A DNA stretch of 64,000 nucleotides, taken from Ruegeria marisrubri (lineage in GTDB: Bacteria > Pseudomonadota > Alphaproteobacteria > Rhodobacterales > Rhodobacteraceae). The position numbers and the translations under genes were made by a program. The DNA lies in assembly GCF_001507595.1 (NCBI RefSeq), contig NZ_LQBQ01000012.1, positions 62,001-126,000 of the forward strand, in the 5' to 3' direction. This document shows, piece by piece, positions 25,654-34,859 of the stretch (its first letter is position 1; each line of letters opens with the position of its first letter). The notes beneath the pieces are model-generated. The model saw nothing but the letters and a program-made list of their open reading frames with translations. It was not told the origin of the DNA and did no database searches.

Positions 25654-26883
25654 TCACCCGTGATACTTGGAAAGAACCATTGACCCATTCGTGCCGCCAA
25701 AGCCGAAGCTGTTGGTCATGACACTGTCAAGGCCAGCGTTTTCAACGACTTTCGTCGCGATCTCGCCGGGCAGGATGCCTTCGGCAAGCGTGTCGACATT
25801 GATCGAAGGCGCAATGAAGTCGTGTTCCAGCATCAACAGGCAGAAGATCGCCTCGAGTGCGCCAGCGGCCCCCTGTGCATGGCCGGTCATCGACTTGGTC
25901 GACGAGATCGGCGGCACTTTGCCCTCGCCGAAGATCCGGCGCACGGCCTCGACCTCGCCCACATCACCGACCGGGGTCGAGGTGCCGTGGGCGTTGATGT
26001 AGGAAATCTTCCGGCCCTCGGGCACGCTCTGCAGCGCCAGCCGCATCGCGCGTTCGCCGCCTTCGCCCGACGGGGCCACCATGTCGTGCCCGTCCGAGGT
26101 GGCGGCAAATCCGGTGACCTCGGCATAGATCTTGGCGCCGCGCGCCAGGGCGTGGTCCAGATCTTCCAGCACGACGATGCCCCCGCCGCCGGAAATGACG
26201 AAGCCGTCACGATCCTGGTCGAAGGCGCGCGAGGCTTTCTCGGGCGTGTCGTTGTATTTCGACGACATCGCACCCATCGCGTCGAACAGGCAGGACAGTG
26301 TCCAGTCCAGTTCCTCGCCGCCGCCAGCGAACATCACGTCCTGCTTGCCCATCATGATCTGCTCGGCCGCGTTGCCGATGCAGTGCAGCGAGGTCGAACA
26401 GGCCGAGGTGATCGAATAGTTGATGCCCTTGATCTTGAAGGCGGTGGCCAGGTTGGCCGAAATCGTCGAGCACATGCATTTCGGCACGGCAAACGGCCCG
26501 ATCCTCTTGGTCGCACCGGTTTTCAGAACGGTCTGGTGTGCCGTCAGCATGGCACTGGTCGACGGCCCACCCGAACCGGCGACCAAGCCGGTGCGCGGGT
26601 TCACGACCTGATCCTCGGTCAGGCCGGAATCGGCAATCGCCTGACTCATTGCGATATGGGCATAGGCCGCGCCCGGCCCCATGAACCGCAGGACGCGCTT
26701 GTCCACATGCTCGGCCACGTCGATCTTGAGCGACCCGGCCACCTGGCTGCGGAAGCCGTGTTCGACCATCTGCTGGTTGGCCTCGATGCCGGATTTGCCT
26801 GCCTTGAGCGATGCAAGGACTTCCTCGGCATTGTTCCCGATGGAGGACACGACCCCCAATCCGGTGACGACGACGCGACGCAT
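25654..26883 (-). CDS. fabB: 3-oxoacyl-[ACP] synthase I
   Basis: A 409-residue condensing enzyme with the Cys-His-His triad: Cys162 in TSACSTSLH, His in [11 protein letters not shown] and His in [12 protein letters not shown]. The association with fabA identifies it as FabB, which extends the cis-3-decenoyl-ACP made by FabA and so commits carbon to unsaturated fatty acids. ATG at 26883, 48 bases after fabA. Confidence 0.96.
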   Translation of the reverse strand: MRRVVVTGLGVVSSIGNNAEEVLASLKAGKSGIEANQQMVEHGFRSQVAGSLKIDVAEHVDKRVLRFMGPGAAYAHIAMSQAIADSGLTEDQVVNPRTGLVAGSGGPSTSAMLTAHQTVLKTGATKRIGPFAVPKCMCSTISANLATAFKIKGINYSITSACSTSLHCIGNAAEQIMMGKQDVMFAGGGEELDWTLSCLFDAMGAMSSKYNDTPEKASRAFDQDRDGFVISGGGGIVVLEDLDHALARGAKIYAEVTGFAATSDGHDMVAPSGEGGERAMRLALQSVPEGRKISYINAHGTSTPVGDVGEVEAVRRIFGEGKVPPISSTKSMTGHAQGAAGALEAIFCLLMLEHDFIAPSINVDTLAEGILPGEIATKVVENAGLDSVMTNSFGFGGTNGSMVLSKYHG

Positions 26884-26931
26884 ATGCGGACTCCTGTATT
26901 CCGTTCCTTGCCTTTCGTCGGTCAGCTGAGG

Positions 26932-27441
26932 TCAGCTTTCCGACAATGCAACCTTCATGTCCTTGACCTGATAGATCAATTCGCCGTCAGCTTCGACCCG
27001 ACCATCCGCCACACCCATGGTCAGGCGGCGCGTCTGAACGGCCTTGGTGAAATCAACGTGATACGTCAGCATCTTGCGATCGGGGCGCACCATGCCGGTC
27101 AGCTTGACCTCTCCGACCCCCAAGGCGTAACCACGGCCCTTCCAGCCGCGCCAGCCGAGATTGAAGCCCGTCAACTGCCACAGGCCATCCAGACCCAGAC
27201 AGCCGGGCATGATCGGGTTGCCGGGGAAGTGGCACTCGAAGAACCACAGGTCGGGTGTGATGTCGAATTCGGCGACCACATGGCCTTTGCCATGAGCGCC
27301 GCCATCGGCCGAAATATCGGTGATCCGATCCATCATCAGCATCGGGGGCGCAGGCAGCTGGGCGTTGCCGGGGCCAAAAAGTTCGCCGCGGGCGCATTTC
27401 AGCAGATCGTCCTTGTCAAAACTGCTTGGGAATTGGGCCAT
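26932..27441 (-). CDS. fabA: 3-hydroxydecanoyl-ACP dehydratase/isomerase
   Basis: A 169-residue hot-dog-fold enzyme, two residues shorter than E. coli FabA. The catalytic His71 lies in [15 protein letters not shown] and Asp85 in LDGLWQL. It dehydrates 3-hydroxydecanoyl-ACP and isomerises the product to the cis-3 form, the entry to unsaturated fatty acids. The frame extends 10 codons further, but [12 protein letters not shown] at 27441 is the family start. Divergent from irr. Confidence 0.96.
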   Translation of the reverse strand: MAQFPSSFDKDDLLKCARGELFGPGNAQLPAPPMLMMDRITDISADGGAHGKGHVVAEFDITPDLWFFECHFPGNPIMPGCLGLDGLWQLTGFNLGWRGWKGRGYALGVGEVKLTGMVRPDRKMLTYHVDFTKAVQTRRLTMGVADGRVEADGELIYQVKDMKVALSES

Positions 27442-27555
27442 TCTGCCGCCTCTCCTGCCAGGTCCGTTCATCGTATCAGGCTCCCTCTAGCACCCACGCG
27501 CAAGGTCCTGCAAGAGCAGCCGCGCCACATCCCGGGCATGCAGGTTCTACTTGCG

Positions 27556-27568
27556 AATGAATTTCATT
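27556..27568. promoter_or_regulatory. 6-1-6 inverted repeat, possible Fur/Irr-type box
   Basis: AATGAATTTCATT is a perfect 6-1-6 inverted repeat in the fabA-irr intergenic region, 61 bases before the irr start and 115 from fabA. Size and A/T-rich arms resemble Fur-superfamily operators, so autoregulation of irr is plausible. No consensus match was computed. Confidence 0.35.
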
Positions 27569-27628
27569 TGAAAAACCCGGCTGTCAGCCCTTATATATGA
27601 ACCGCTAGCAAAACCGGGTATCCGAGTC

Positions 27629-28048
27629 ATGACGCCACAAAGCCAGGAAATCGCCACCAAGTGGTTGGCAGGTGCCGGTCTTCGACCGACACGGCAGCGC
27701 GTGGCCTTGGCCGAATTGTTGGTCGGAGACGGCAAGCATCGCCACGTCACCGCCGAAAGCCTGTTCGAAGCGGCCAAGGCAACCGGCGCGGCCGTGTCGC
27801 TTGCGACGGTCTACAACACGCTGCGCGCGTTCTGCGAGGCGGGTGTTTTGCAGGAAATCACCGTGGATGGCTCCAAGAGCTATTTCGACACCAACACCCA
27901 CGACCACCCGCATTTCTTCTGGGAGGACGAAGGACACCTGTCTGACGCCCCGTCGGACCAGTTGGTGATTCAGCGCCTGCCGGACGCGCCAGAGGGGGTC
28001 GAGATTGCGTCCGTTGACGTGGTGATCCGCCTGCGCCGCAAAGCCTGA
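27629..28048 (+). CDS. irr: Iron response regulator Irr (Fur family)
   Basis: A 139-residue Fur-superfamily protein: an N-terminal winged helix (RPTRQRVALAELL; VSLATVYNTLRAF is the recognition region) and a dimerisation domain with the histidine cluster HDHPHFFWEDE (His91, His93, His95). The CxxC pairs of Fur zinc sites are missing. This is the pattern of Irr, which in alphaproteobacteria senses haem status rather than Fe(II). It is divergent from fabA. Its stop codon directly abuts the stop of the convergent LysR gene (TGATCA). Confidence 0.92.
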   Translation: MTPQSQEIATKWLAGAGLRPTRQRVALAELLVGDGKHRHVTAESLFEAAKATGAAVSLATVYNTLRAFCEAGVLQEITVDGSKSYFDTNTHDHPHFFWEDEGHLSDAPSDQLVIQRLPDAPEGVEIASVDVVIRLRRKA

Positions 28049-28945
28049 TCACGCCTGCCCAAGCATTTCGGAAAGTATTGTCTGCGCCAGCGCGATCTGC
28101 GGATCGGCCGGACCCGTGCCGTGCCGGGCCAGTATGACCGACTCGGCGGCCTCGGGATCGGAGATCGGCAGGGTGATGATCGGTTTACCGTCGTAGCTGC
28201 GTGCGCTTGCCGGATTGGCGTAGCTGACGCCGACGCCTTCGCCATGCGCGGCAAGACTGCGCAGGATTTCCAGCGAAGCGGCCCTGTGGGCGACGAATGG
28301 GGTCAGGCTCTTGCGCCGGAACAGGTTCAGCATGTGTTGGGCCGATAGGCCCTCTTCGGAGAGAATCAGGGGGAACGCCGTCAGATCGGCCAGGGAAGCT
28401 CGTGCCGCACCGGCCATCGGGTGCTCGGGGTTCACGATGGCGCAAGGCCGGCTGTCATACAGTTTTTCCCGGGTGAAGCCGGCATCCATGCCCAGATCAT
28501 AGGTGATCGCCAGGTCGATCTGTCCTTTGATCAGCCCGGAGATCAGGGCCTCGAACCTGTCGGCACGGTAGGTCACGGTCACCTCGGGTATGGCCCCGCG
28601 CAGACCATGTAGAGCGCGGGCCAAAACAAATGGGGCCAGATCGACGAAACATCCCAGGTTCAGGCGACCGGCGCCCGGATGGGGGCGGGACGGGTCTTCG
28701 AGCCGAGCGGCTCGCGCGAGCAGCGCCTCGGCCTCTTCGATGAACGCACGACCTTGCGGCGTAACGGCCATGCCCGAGCCGCGTCGGCGGATGAACAGCG
28801 GGTGACCCAGGTGATCTTCGATCTTGGCGAGCGCCGCGGACAGGGCGGGTTGCGAGACATGGAGTTGCTGGGCTGCCGCCGACAGGCTGCCGGATCGCCC
28901 GATGGCGCAAACATATTCGTATTGGCGCAGGGAAAGATATAACAT
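28049..28945 (-). CDS. LysR-family transcriptional regulator
   Basis: A 298-residue LTTR with the N-terminal HTH (SAAAQQLHVSQPALSAALAK) and a periplasmic-binding-protein-like effector domain. The ATG at 28945 is used; a TTG seven codons upstream is in frame. It is divergent from the PhyH-type dioxygenase gene across 88 bases that contain a strong inverted repeat, so it probably regulates that gene. The effector is unknown. Confidence 0.9.
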   Translation of the reverse strand: MLYLSLRQYEYVCAIGRSGSLSAAAQQLHVSQPALSAALAKIEDHLGHPLFIRRRGSGMAVTPQGRAFIEEAEALLARAARLEDPSRPHPGAGRLNLGCFVDLAPFVLARALHGLRGAIPEVTVTYRADRFEALISGLIKGQIDLAITYDLGMDAGFTREKLYDSRPCAIVNPEHPMAGAARASLADLTAFPLILSEEGLSAQHMLNLFRRKSLTPFVAHRAASLEILRSLAAHGEGVGVSYANPASARSYDGKPIITLPISDPEAAESVILARHGTGPADPQIALAQTILSEMLGQA

Positions 28946-28961
28946 GAGGTTATTATTTATT

Positions 28962-28980
28962 TTCAAAGATATGATTTGAA
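28962..28980. promoter_or_regulatory. 6-7-6 inverted repeat, candidate LysR binding site
   Basis: TTCAAA-GATATGA-TTTGAA lies between the divergent LysR and dioxygenase genes, 16 bases from the LysR start and 53 from the dioxygenase start. Interrupted dyads of about 15-19 bp are typical LTTR recognition sites. The functional assignment is inference. Confidence 0.5.
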
Positions 28981-29033
28981 TAGAGGTTTTTCGACGGGCA
29001 TATCTCGGGCGAACGGATTGAACGGAGACGACG

Positions 29034-29831
29034 ATGCCCCATCCCCTCGTAACGCAGGAAATGATCGATAGCTACCAGCGCGATGGTGTCGTGCTGGTGC
29101 GCGGGTTGTTTGCGGATCATGTCGAAACGTTGCGGGCCGGCGTGGCGGCGAACATGGCCTCGCCGGGGCCCTACGCTTCGGAGAACGAGAAGCGGGGTGA
29201 GACCGGGCGCTTCTTCGACGACTACTGCAACTGGACACGCATTCCGGAATTCCGCGAGGCGGTGGAAACCTCTCCGGCGGCCGAAGTGGCCGCCGACCTG
29301 ATGCAGTCGGAAACGGCGCAGATGTTTCATGACCACGTGCTGGTCAAGGAGCCGGGAACCTCGATGGCGACGCCGTGGCACCAGGACGGGCCGTATTATT
29401 TCGTGGAAGGGCGGCAGACGATCAGTTTCTGGTCGCCGCTTGATCCCGTAAGGGAGGCCACCCTGCGCTGTGTCGCCGGCTCGCATATGTGGGAGAAAGA
29501 GGTTCTGCCCACGCGCTGGGTTTCGGAGGAGGGGTATTTCCCGGACGAGGGGCAATACATCCCGGTGCCGGATCCAGAGGCTGAGGGCATGACGATCGTC
29601 GAGTTTGAAATGGAACCGGGAGACGCAGTGGCTTTCAACTATCGCACCCTGCATGGGGCGCGCGGGAACACATCGGAGGCACGTCGCCGGGCGTTTTCTC
29701 TGCGGCTGGTCGGGGATGACGCGCGTTATGTCGAGCGGCCGGGCCGGACCTCGCCGCCTTATCCCGGGCATGAGATGAAGCCGGGCCAGCGTCTGCGCGA
29801 GGATTGGTTTCCGATCCTGTTCCGGCGTTGA
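29034..29831 (+). CDS. Phytanoyl-CoA dioxygenase (PhyH) family protein
   Basis: A 265-residue 2-oxoglutarate/Fe(II) dioxygenase. The iron triad is visible as His116-x-Asp118 (WHQDGP) and His207 (TLHGARGN), and an Arg about ten residues further on (RRRAFSLR) would bind 2-oxoglutarate. PhyH-family proteins hydroxylate varied substrates, including ectoine and halogenated or acyl compounds; this one cannot be assigned. GGAGA precedes the ATG. Regulated, probably, by the divergent LysR protein. Confidence 0.88.
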   Translation: MPHPLVTQEMIDSYQRDGVVLVRGLFADHVETLRAGVAANMASPGPYASENEKRGETGRFFDDYCNWTRIPEFREAVETSPAAEVAADLMQSETAQMFHDHVLVKEPGTSMATPWHQDGPYYFVEGRQTISFWSPLDPVREATLRCVAGSHMWEKEVLPTRWVSEEGYFPDEGQYIPVPDPEAEGMTIVEFEMEPGDAVAFNYRTLHGARGNTSEARRRAFSLRLVGDDARYVERPGRTSPPYPGHEMKPGQRLREDWFPILFRR

Positions 29832-29896
29832 GGGGGCTCTGCCCCCGCCGCGGCAAGCCGCGGCTCCCCCGGAGTATTTTCAGAAAAGATGAAGGG
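29832..29896. repeat. Roseobacter-type intergenic palindromic element
   Basis: Directly after the dioxygenase stop come GGGGGC-TCT-GCCCCC (29832-29846), then GCCGCGGC-AA-GCCGCGGC (29847-29864), then CTCCCCCGGAGTATTTT and AAAAGATGAAGG. The GC-rich hairpins with this fixed tail resemble an intergenic repeat I recall as common in Roseobacter genomes; it is the only copy I see here. It may also terminate transcription, because the hairpins are followed by a TATTTT run. Confidence 0.55.
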
Positions 29897-29905
29897 GCAG
29901 AGTGA

Positions 29906-30772
29906 TCAGAACCACTGTCCCGGCTCCATCAGTCCGAGGTCGAGCAACTGGCGGGAATTCCATTCAAAGGGAACCGAGTTGCGCCAGCGGAAGGTGGGGA
30001 TGTCGAAAGTGGAACCGGGATTGCGCTTCAGCGCCTTGGCGGTGCGGAACGAGCAGATGGCGGCCGTCAGGTTGTGATGCCACGGGCAGGAATAGGTGTT
30101 GTATTCCGGGTCATTGAACGTGTGGTGCGGCAGCAGCTTGAGGCCGGGCTTCGAGCGGAACAGCGCGATCCGGTCGATCCGGCGTCGGTCCTTCGGAATA
30201 TGTTCCTCGAACCGCCACCGCAGGCCGCCCGAAAAATCGAGTTGGCGTTCAAGCGGGTGGCCGTTTTCGGGATCTTTTCTGGCTTCTGCATAATAGCCGG
30301 ATCTGTCGAGCATGGCGCGGTCGCGTGAAACAGCGTTGGGAAAGCGATTCAGATCATCGGCATAGAGATCGATGACATAGCTCAGCATCGCATCGCGCCG
30401 TTCCTCCGTGTGGAAGGCGAGCATTTCGCCCACGGTCCTGTCCTCGCAGAAGGGATAGAACAGGTATTCCGAATTGTAGCAGTAGTACATCCAGATATCG
30501 GGCGCAGCCGCGATGATCCGGTTGATCGCGTCAAAGACCACGGTTCTCGGTTTGCAATTGAAGGTGATACGGTGGACGCGTTCCTGGACGTCTTCCGGAA
30601 GGGCGAATTCTGATGGCACCAGAGCCAGCATGGATTTGAAGCCAAGACCCAGATGGTGGCGCAGGGTGCTTTCCACTTCGACATCATCCTCGGCGAAGAT
30701 CATTGCGACCGGACCCTTGGCCAGCGCTGCAGTGCCGCGTTTGAGGAAATCGTCGAGGGAATCGTATCGCAT
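29906..30772 (-). CDS. Unknown protein, possibly a degenerate family 2 glycosyltransferase
   Basis: A 288-residue protein without a confident family. HHLGLGFKSMLALVPSEF and WMYYCYNSEYLFYPFCEDRT resemble in position the helix and the DxD-type segment of Glyco_tranf_2_4 proteins, where a D-x-D-E motif is expected; here it reads YNSEYL. The family call is therefore weak. The C-terminal CPWHHN segment could bind metal. No signal peptide. The ATG at 30772 is chosen because the fold starts there; the frame runs open 41 codons upstream. It faces miaB divergently across 121 bases. Confidence 0.6.
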   Translation of the reverse strand: MRYDSLDDFLKRGTAALAKGPVAMIFAEDDVEVESTLRHHLGLGFKSMLALVPSEFALPEDVQERVHRITFNCKPRTVVFDAINRIIAAAPDIWMYYCYNSEYLFYPFCEDRTVGEMLAFHTEERRDAMLSYVIDLYADDLNRFPNAVSRDRAMLDRSGYYAEARKDPENGHPLERQLDFSGGLRWRFEEHIPKDRRRIDRIALFRSKPGLKLLPHHTFNDPEYNTYSCPWHHNLTAAICSFRTAKALKRNPGSTFDIPTFRWRNSVPFEWNSRQLLDLGLMEPGQWF

Positions 30773-30893
30773 CGGTTGTTCTGAGCCGGCCCTTCTGGAA
30801 ATCGGGCCCAAACTCGGGTAATTGCGAAGGCATTGCAAGTGGTGCCCGATCCGTATAGATCGCGCCGGTCCAGCGAAAGCAAAGGCTCGCCCC

Positions 30894-32213
30894 ATGTCCG
30901 AACCTAAGAAACTCTACATCAAGACCTATGGCTGTCAGATGAACGTCTATGACAGCGAGCGCATGGCGGAGGCGCTGGGCGGCAAGGGTTACGTGGAAAC
31001 GCAAAGCCCCGACGACGCGGACATGATCCTGCTGAATACCTGCCATATCCGTGAAAAGGCCGCGGAAAAGGTTTATTCGGAACTGGGCCGGTTCAAGGGG
31101 CTGAAGGCGGAAAAACCCGACCTGAAAATCGGCGTGGCCGGCTGCGTGGCGCAGGCCGAGGGCGAAGAGATCATGCGCCGCCAGCCTCTGGTCGATCTGG
31201 TCGTGGGCCCGCAAAGCTATCACCGTCTGCCGGAACTGGAAGCCAAGGCGCGCTCGGGCGAGAAGGCGCTGGACACGGATTTTCCAGAAGAGGACAAGTT
31301 CGAGAAACTGAAAGGCCGGCCGAAGGCGCAGCGTGGGCCGACCGCCTTTCTGACCGTCCAGGAAGGCTGCGACAAGTTCTGCGCCTTCTGCGTGGTGCCC
31401 TATACCCGCGGGGCCGAGGTCAGCCGTCCGGCGGACCGCATTCTGGGTGAGGCACGGGAGCTGGTCGAGCGTGGCGTGCGCGAGATCACCCTGCTGGGGC
31501 AGAACGTCAACGCTTATCATGGCGCCGGTCCGACGGGCGACATGAGCCTGGCCGGTCTGATCTGGGAACTGAACAAGGTTGATGGGCTGGAGCGCATACG
31601 GTTCACCACGTCGCACCCCAACGACATGACCGACGACCTGATCGAGGCGCATGGCACCTGCGAAAAGCTGATGCCCTATCTGCACCTTCCGGTGCAGTCG
31701 GGCTCGGACAAGATCCTCAAGCGGATGAACCGGAGCCATACGGCCGAAAGCTATCTCCGCCTGGTCGAGCGGATCCGGGCCGCACGCCCGGATATCCTGA
31801 TGTCGGGTGACTTCATCGTCGGTTTCCCGGAAGAGACGGAAGAAGACTTTCAGGCCACGCTCGATCTGGTCGAGCAGGTCAAATACGGATACGCCTATTC
31901 GTTCAAATATTCGACGCGCCCCGGAACCCCGGCGGCAGAGCGTCCCCAGGTGCCGACGGAAGAAGCCGACGACAGGTTGCAGCGCCTGCAGACTCTGATC
32001 ACGCGGCACCAACGTGAAATACAGGACGGGATGGTTGGCCGCGAAGTCGGTGTTCTGTTTGAAAAGCCGGGCCGCCTGAAAGGCCAGATGGTGGGAAAAT
32101 CAGAGTATCTGCATTCCGTACATGTCGGAGACGCGGATGTTCAGGTCGGGGACCTGCGAAAAGTTCGCATAACGGCTTCGGCTGCGAACTCTCTCGCCGG
32201 CGTGCTCGTTTGA
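30894..32213 (+). CDS. miaB: tRNA-2-methylthio-N6-dimethylallyladenosine synthase
   Basis: A 439-residue radical-SAM methylthiotransferase. The N-terminal UPF0004 domain has the three cluster cysteines (Cys14, Cys50, Cys84), the radical-SAM domain has C-x3-C-x2-C (Cys159, Cys163, Cys166 in GCDKFCAFC) and the C-terminus is a TRAM domain. It adds the methylthio group to i6A37 of tRNAs. In many proteobacteria miaB precedes phoH-ybeY-corC-lnt, as here, though with an extra gene between. Confidence 0.97.
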   Translation: MSEPKKLYIKTYGCQMNVYDSERMAEALGGKGYVETQSPDDADMILLNTCHIREKAAEKVYSELGRFKGLKAEKPDLKIGVAGCVAQAEGEEIMRRQPLVDLVVGPQSYHRLPELEAKARSGEKALDTDFPEEDKFEKLKGRPKAQRGPTAFLTVQEGCDKFCAFCVVPYTRGAEVSRPADRILGEARELVERGVREITLLGQNVNAYHGAGPTGDMSLAGLIWELNKVDGLERIRFTTSHPNDMTDDLIEAHGTCEKLMPYLHLPVQSGSDKILKRMNRSHTAESYLRLVERIRAARPDILMSGDFIVGFPEETEEDFQATLDLVEQVKYGYAYSFKYSTRPGTPAAERPQVPTEEADDRLQRLQTLITRHQREIQDGMVGREVGVLFEKPGRLKGQMVGKSEYLHSVHVGDADVQVGDLRKVRITASAANSLAGVLV

Positions 32214-32260
32214 TCGCGGCTGTCCGGCTTTCCCTAAGTGAGAAGGGAAATGTTTTTGGT

Positions 32261-32288
32261 GGCGGCCTTAAATTTGGGTCGCCCTTTT
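32261..32288 (+). terminator. Probable terminator after miaB
   Basis: GGCGGCC, a 9-base A/T-rich loop, GGTCGCC (7-bp stem with one G-T pair), then CTTTT. It lies 48 bases beyond the miaB stop and before the outer-membrane protein gene. Confidence 0.55.
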
Positions 32289-32397
32289 GTCATCGACAAT
32301 ACTGCCAAAATGAATGTTTGCCAGATGCGCATCACATTGTGTAGGGAAGCTTCATCTTTGTTGAGGCAGGTGGCAGGTGCCGAGATTGGTGGGCAGG

Positions 32398-33141
32398 ATG
32401 TTTTCCTATGTCGGGTGGCTGGTAGCGCCAGTGCTGGCGATCGCATTTGGAATGCTGAGCAGTTCGCGGTTACATGCAGGTAGTGTGACGCAACCGATCG
32501 CAGAACCGGAAATTATCGCTCCGAAGTCACTCACGCTCGATTTGGAAGGATTTTACGCAGGCGGCGATCTGGCCTATGCCTTTGGATCCCGCGATGACGT
32601 TGGCCACCGTGCGAGCAGCGGCCAACTTGTTGCCACTCCGGGGACTTTGGTGCCGGGAGGGCCCAATTGGGGGCTGAAGATCGGTTGGCGCGACAAAATT
32701 CAGTCCACGGGGCTGGCCTTCGTTTACGGGGTGGAACTGGGATATATCGCCGGGGGGATCGGAGATAGTTTCTCGACTGCGACGCATCAGGCCGAGATTG
32801 ACGTGAAGAGACATCTTGCGCTGCGCCTGAAGGGCGGCGTTGCCAGTATTCCGGGCGACATGCAGTTCTATGGAATCCTCGGATACGCGCGGGCCGATCT
32901 CGACTATTCGGTCGCGGGCACCGCCGGCGGTGATACGATCTCGGTTTCGGACCAGTCCGACTATGATGGCGTTCTTCTGGGGCTGGGGGTCGAACGCGCC
33001 CTGCGCGAGAACCTGTCGATGATGCTGGAATACGAGTACACGAGGTTCAGTTCGAAGACTGCGTATGATGCAGGCGGGTCTTCGACCGTCATTACGCCGG
33101 GATTTGGCAATCTTCGTCTGGGACTGAACTTTGCTTTCTAA
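32398..33141 (+). CDS. Outer-membrane beta-barrel protein
   Basis: A 247-residue protein with an N-terminal signal peptide (hydrophobic residues 5-20, cleavage probably after LHA near residue 27). The mature part has alternating strands with glycine and aromatic residues and ends in Phe (LRLGLNFAF), the usual outer-membrane insertion signal. It resembles the small OmpA/Lom-type 8-stranded barrels. GGGCAGG precedes the ATG at 32398; a GTG at 32377 is also in frame. It splits miaB from phoH. Confidence 0.8.
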   Translation: MFSYVGWLVAPVLAIAFGMLSSSRLHAGSVTQPIAEPEIIAPKSLTLDLEGFYAGGDLAYAFGSRDDVGHRASSGQLVATPGTLVPGGPNWGLKIGWRDKIQSTGLAFVYGVELGYIAGGIGDSFSTATHQAEIDVKRHLALRLKGGVASIPGDMQFYGILGYARADLDYSVAGTAGGDTISVSDQSDYDGVLLGLGVERALRENLSMMLEYEYTRFSSKTAYDAGGSSTVITPGFGNLRLGLNFAF

Positions 33142-33312
33142 CAAGGTTTTCTGCTTGCGTCGCGGCTAGTGTCCGGGCTCGCAAGATTCCGCCATTCCCG
33201 GTTGCAACAATGTGATGTTGGGTGCCCACTGCCGTGAATTTTCACCTTGGTGCTTGCGCTGGCTTGGACAATCTGGCTACGCTTGATTCAAACGCCAAGA
33301 CAGGAGAACGGA

Positions 33313-34329
33313 TTGGCCATCGGTGCCCTTACCCCACCGCAAGACGATACGCCCCCGCATGAGGTGCTTGTCGAGTTTCCAGACAACAGATTGCTGATTG
33401 ACCTTTGCGGCGAATATGACCGCAACCTGGCCGAGATAGAGCAAAACCTTTCGGTTCAGATTCTGCGCCGCGGCAACCAGTTGGCCATCCTCGGCGAAGA
33501 GGAGGGGCAGAAACAGGCGGCCGAAGTCCTGCACGCGCTCTATGAGCGGCTCGAGGCAGGCCGGGCGGTCGAGGCGGCGGATGTCGATCGCGAATTGCGG
33601 ATGGGCAATTCGGAAGAAGGTACCGGCGTTCGCGACGGCGACCAGCTCGAGATGTTCAAGGGCGGCACGGTAGAGATCAAGACGCGCAAGAAGCTGGTGG
33701 AGCCGCGCACCGACGCGCAGAAGGCCTATGTCCGGTCGCTGTTCGAAAACGAGCTGGCTTTCGGCATCGGTCCGGCCGGGACGGGAAAGACCTATCTGGC
33801 GGTCGCTGTTGGCGTGTCGATGTTCATCGGCGGTCACGTGGATCGGATCATCCTCAGCCGTCCCGCGGTCGAGGCCGGTGAAAAGCTGGGCTACTTACCG
33901 GGCGATATGAAGGAAAAGGTCGATCCCTACATGCAGCCGCTCTACGACGCGCTGAACGACTTTCTGCCTGGCAAGCAGCTGACCAAGCTGGTCGAGGAAA
34001 AACGGATCGAAATCGCGCCGCTGGCCTTCATGCGCGGACGCACCTTGTCGAACGCTTTCGTGGTTCTGGACGAGGCGCAGAACGCAACCACAATGCAGAT
34101 GAAGATGTTCCTGACCCGATTGGGCGAAGGCAGCCGCATGGTCATTACCGGCGACCGCTCGCAGGTGGACCTGCCGCGCGGCGTGCCGTCGGGGCTGGCG
34201 GATGCCGAGCGGCTGTTGAAGTCGATTCCCAAGATCGGGTTCAACTACTTCACGGCCAAGGACGTCGTGCGCCATCCGCTGGTTGCCGCGATCATCGAGG
34301 CTTATGATGCGGATGTGCAGGCAGGTTGA
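33313..34329 (+). CDS. phoH: PhoH-like P-loop ATPase
   Basis: A 338-residue PhoH/YbeZ protein. It has a short KH-like N-terminal region and the PhoH ATPase domain with Walker A GPAGTGKTYLA and Walker B VVLDEAQN. YbeZ works with YbeY, encoded two genes downstream, in RNA processing and ribosome quality control. The start is TTG at 33313, with AGGAG six to seven bases before it; the longer in-frame opening upstream has no such site and encodes residues foreign to the family. Confidence 0.93.
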   Translation: MAIGALTPPQDDTPPHEVLVEFPDNRLLIDLCGEYDRNLAEIEQNLSVQILRRGNQLAILGEEEGQKQAAEVLHALYERLEAGRAVEAADVDRELRMGNSEEGTGVRDGDQLEMFKGGTVEIKTRKKLVEPRTDAQKAYVRSLFENELAFGIGPAGTGKTYLAVAVGVSMFIGGHVDRIILSRPAVEAGEKLGYLPGDMKEKVDPYMQPLYDALNDFLPGKQLTKLVEEKRIEIAPLAFMRGRTLSNAFVVLDEAQNATTMQMKMFLTRLGEGSRMVITGDRSQVDLPRGVPSGLADAERLLKSIPKIGFNYFTAKDVVRHPLVAAIIEAYDADVQAG

Positions 34330-34810
34330 CGGGATTCTTGCGGCTCTGATCTTGTGTGTGACGATGTTTCCGGGAGTGGCCCGGGCAACCGACTATCACG
34401 TTTTGTTCGAAAGCCGCTGCGCCGGATGTCACGGACATTCCGGAGGGTTCGCGCGGGAACAGCTGGTGCTTGGCCCGAATGGCGTTGTCGGCCGGTCCGG
34501 TCGTGATCTCGCGCCGTTCCTTGTGAGCCATGCCGGCGGGTTGTCCGCGGACGAGATTCCGGGCCTGCTGGCGATGTTCGCCAGCCAGATCGAGTCGGAA
34601 GCCATGTTCGGCGAACGCTGCCGCATCTGCCATGACCGCGCCTACGAGTTCGTCCGTTTGAAGCTGATCGAGCGCGACGGCGCGCTATTGGGCCGCTACT
34701 CCGGCCGGGCTGTCGCGCCTTTTCTCTCGGCCGGTCACGCGCGCCTGACGCCGGATGAGGCGGCCGCAATGACCGAAGCGCTGACCCGGATTTTGCGGGG
34801 AAAGAGATGA
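34307..34810 (+). CDS. Exported di-haem c-type cytochrome
   Basis: A 167-residue protein with a signal peptide ([14 protein letters not shown], cleavage after ARA) and two haem-attachment motifs, CAGCH and CRICH, about 70 residues apart. It probably moves electrons in the periplasm. It has no recognised subfamily. It overlaps the end of phoH by 23 bases at the chosen ATG (GAGG upstream); ATGs at 34304 and 34313 are alternatives. A cytochrome between phoH and ybeY is unusual, because those two genes usually adjoin. Confidence 0.82.
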   Translation: MRMCRQVDGILAALILCVTMFPGVARATDYHVLFESRCAGCHGHSGGFAREQLVLGPNGVVGRSGRDLAPFLVSHAGGLSADEIPGLLAMFASQIESEAMFGERCRICHDRAYEFVRLKLIERDGALLGRYSGRAVAPFLSAGHARLTPDEAAAMTEALTRILRGKR

Positions 34811-34859
34811 GCATGCGTATCTGCTTGACGGTATGCCGGATTTCCGCAGAAAGGCCGCG

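Noticed and set aside
25822-27600. Open frame of 592 codons on the plus strand
   Set aside because: Antisense to fabB and fabA, whose active-site motifs are intact.
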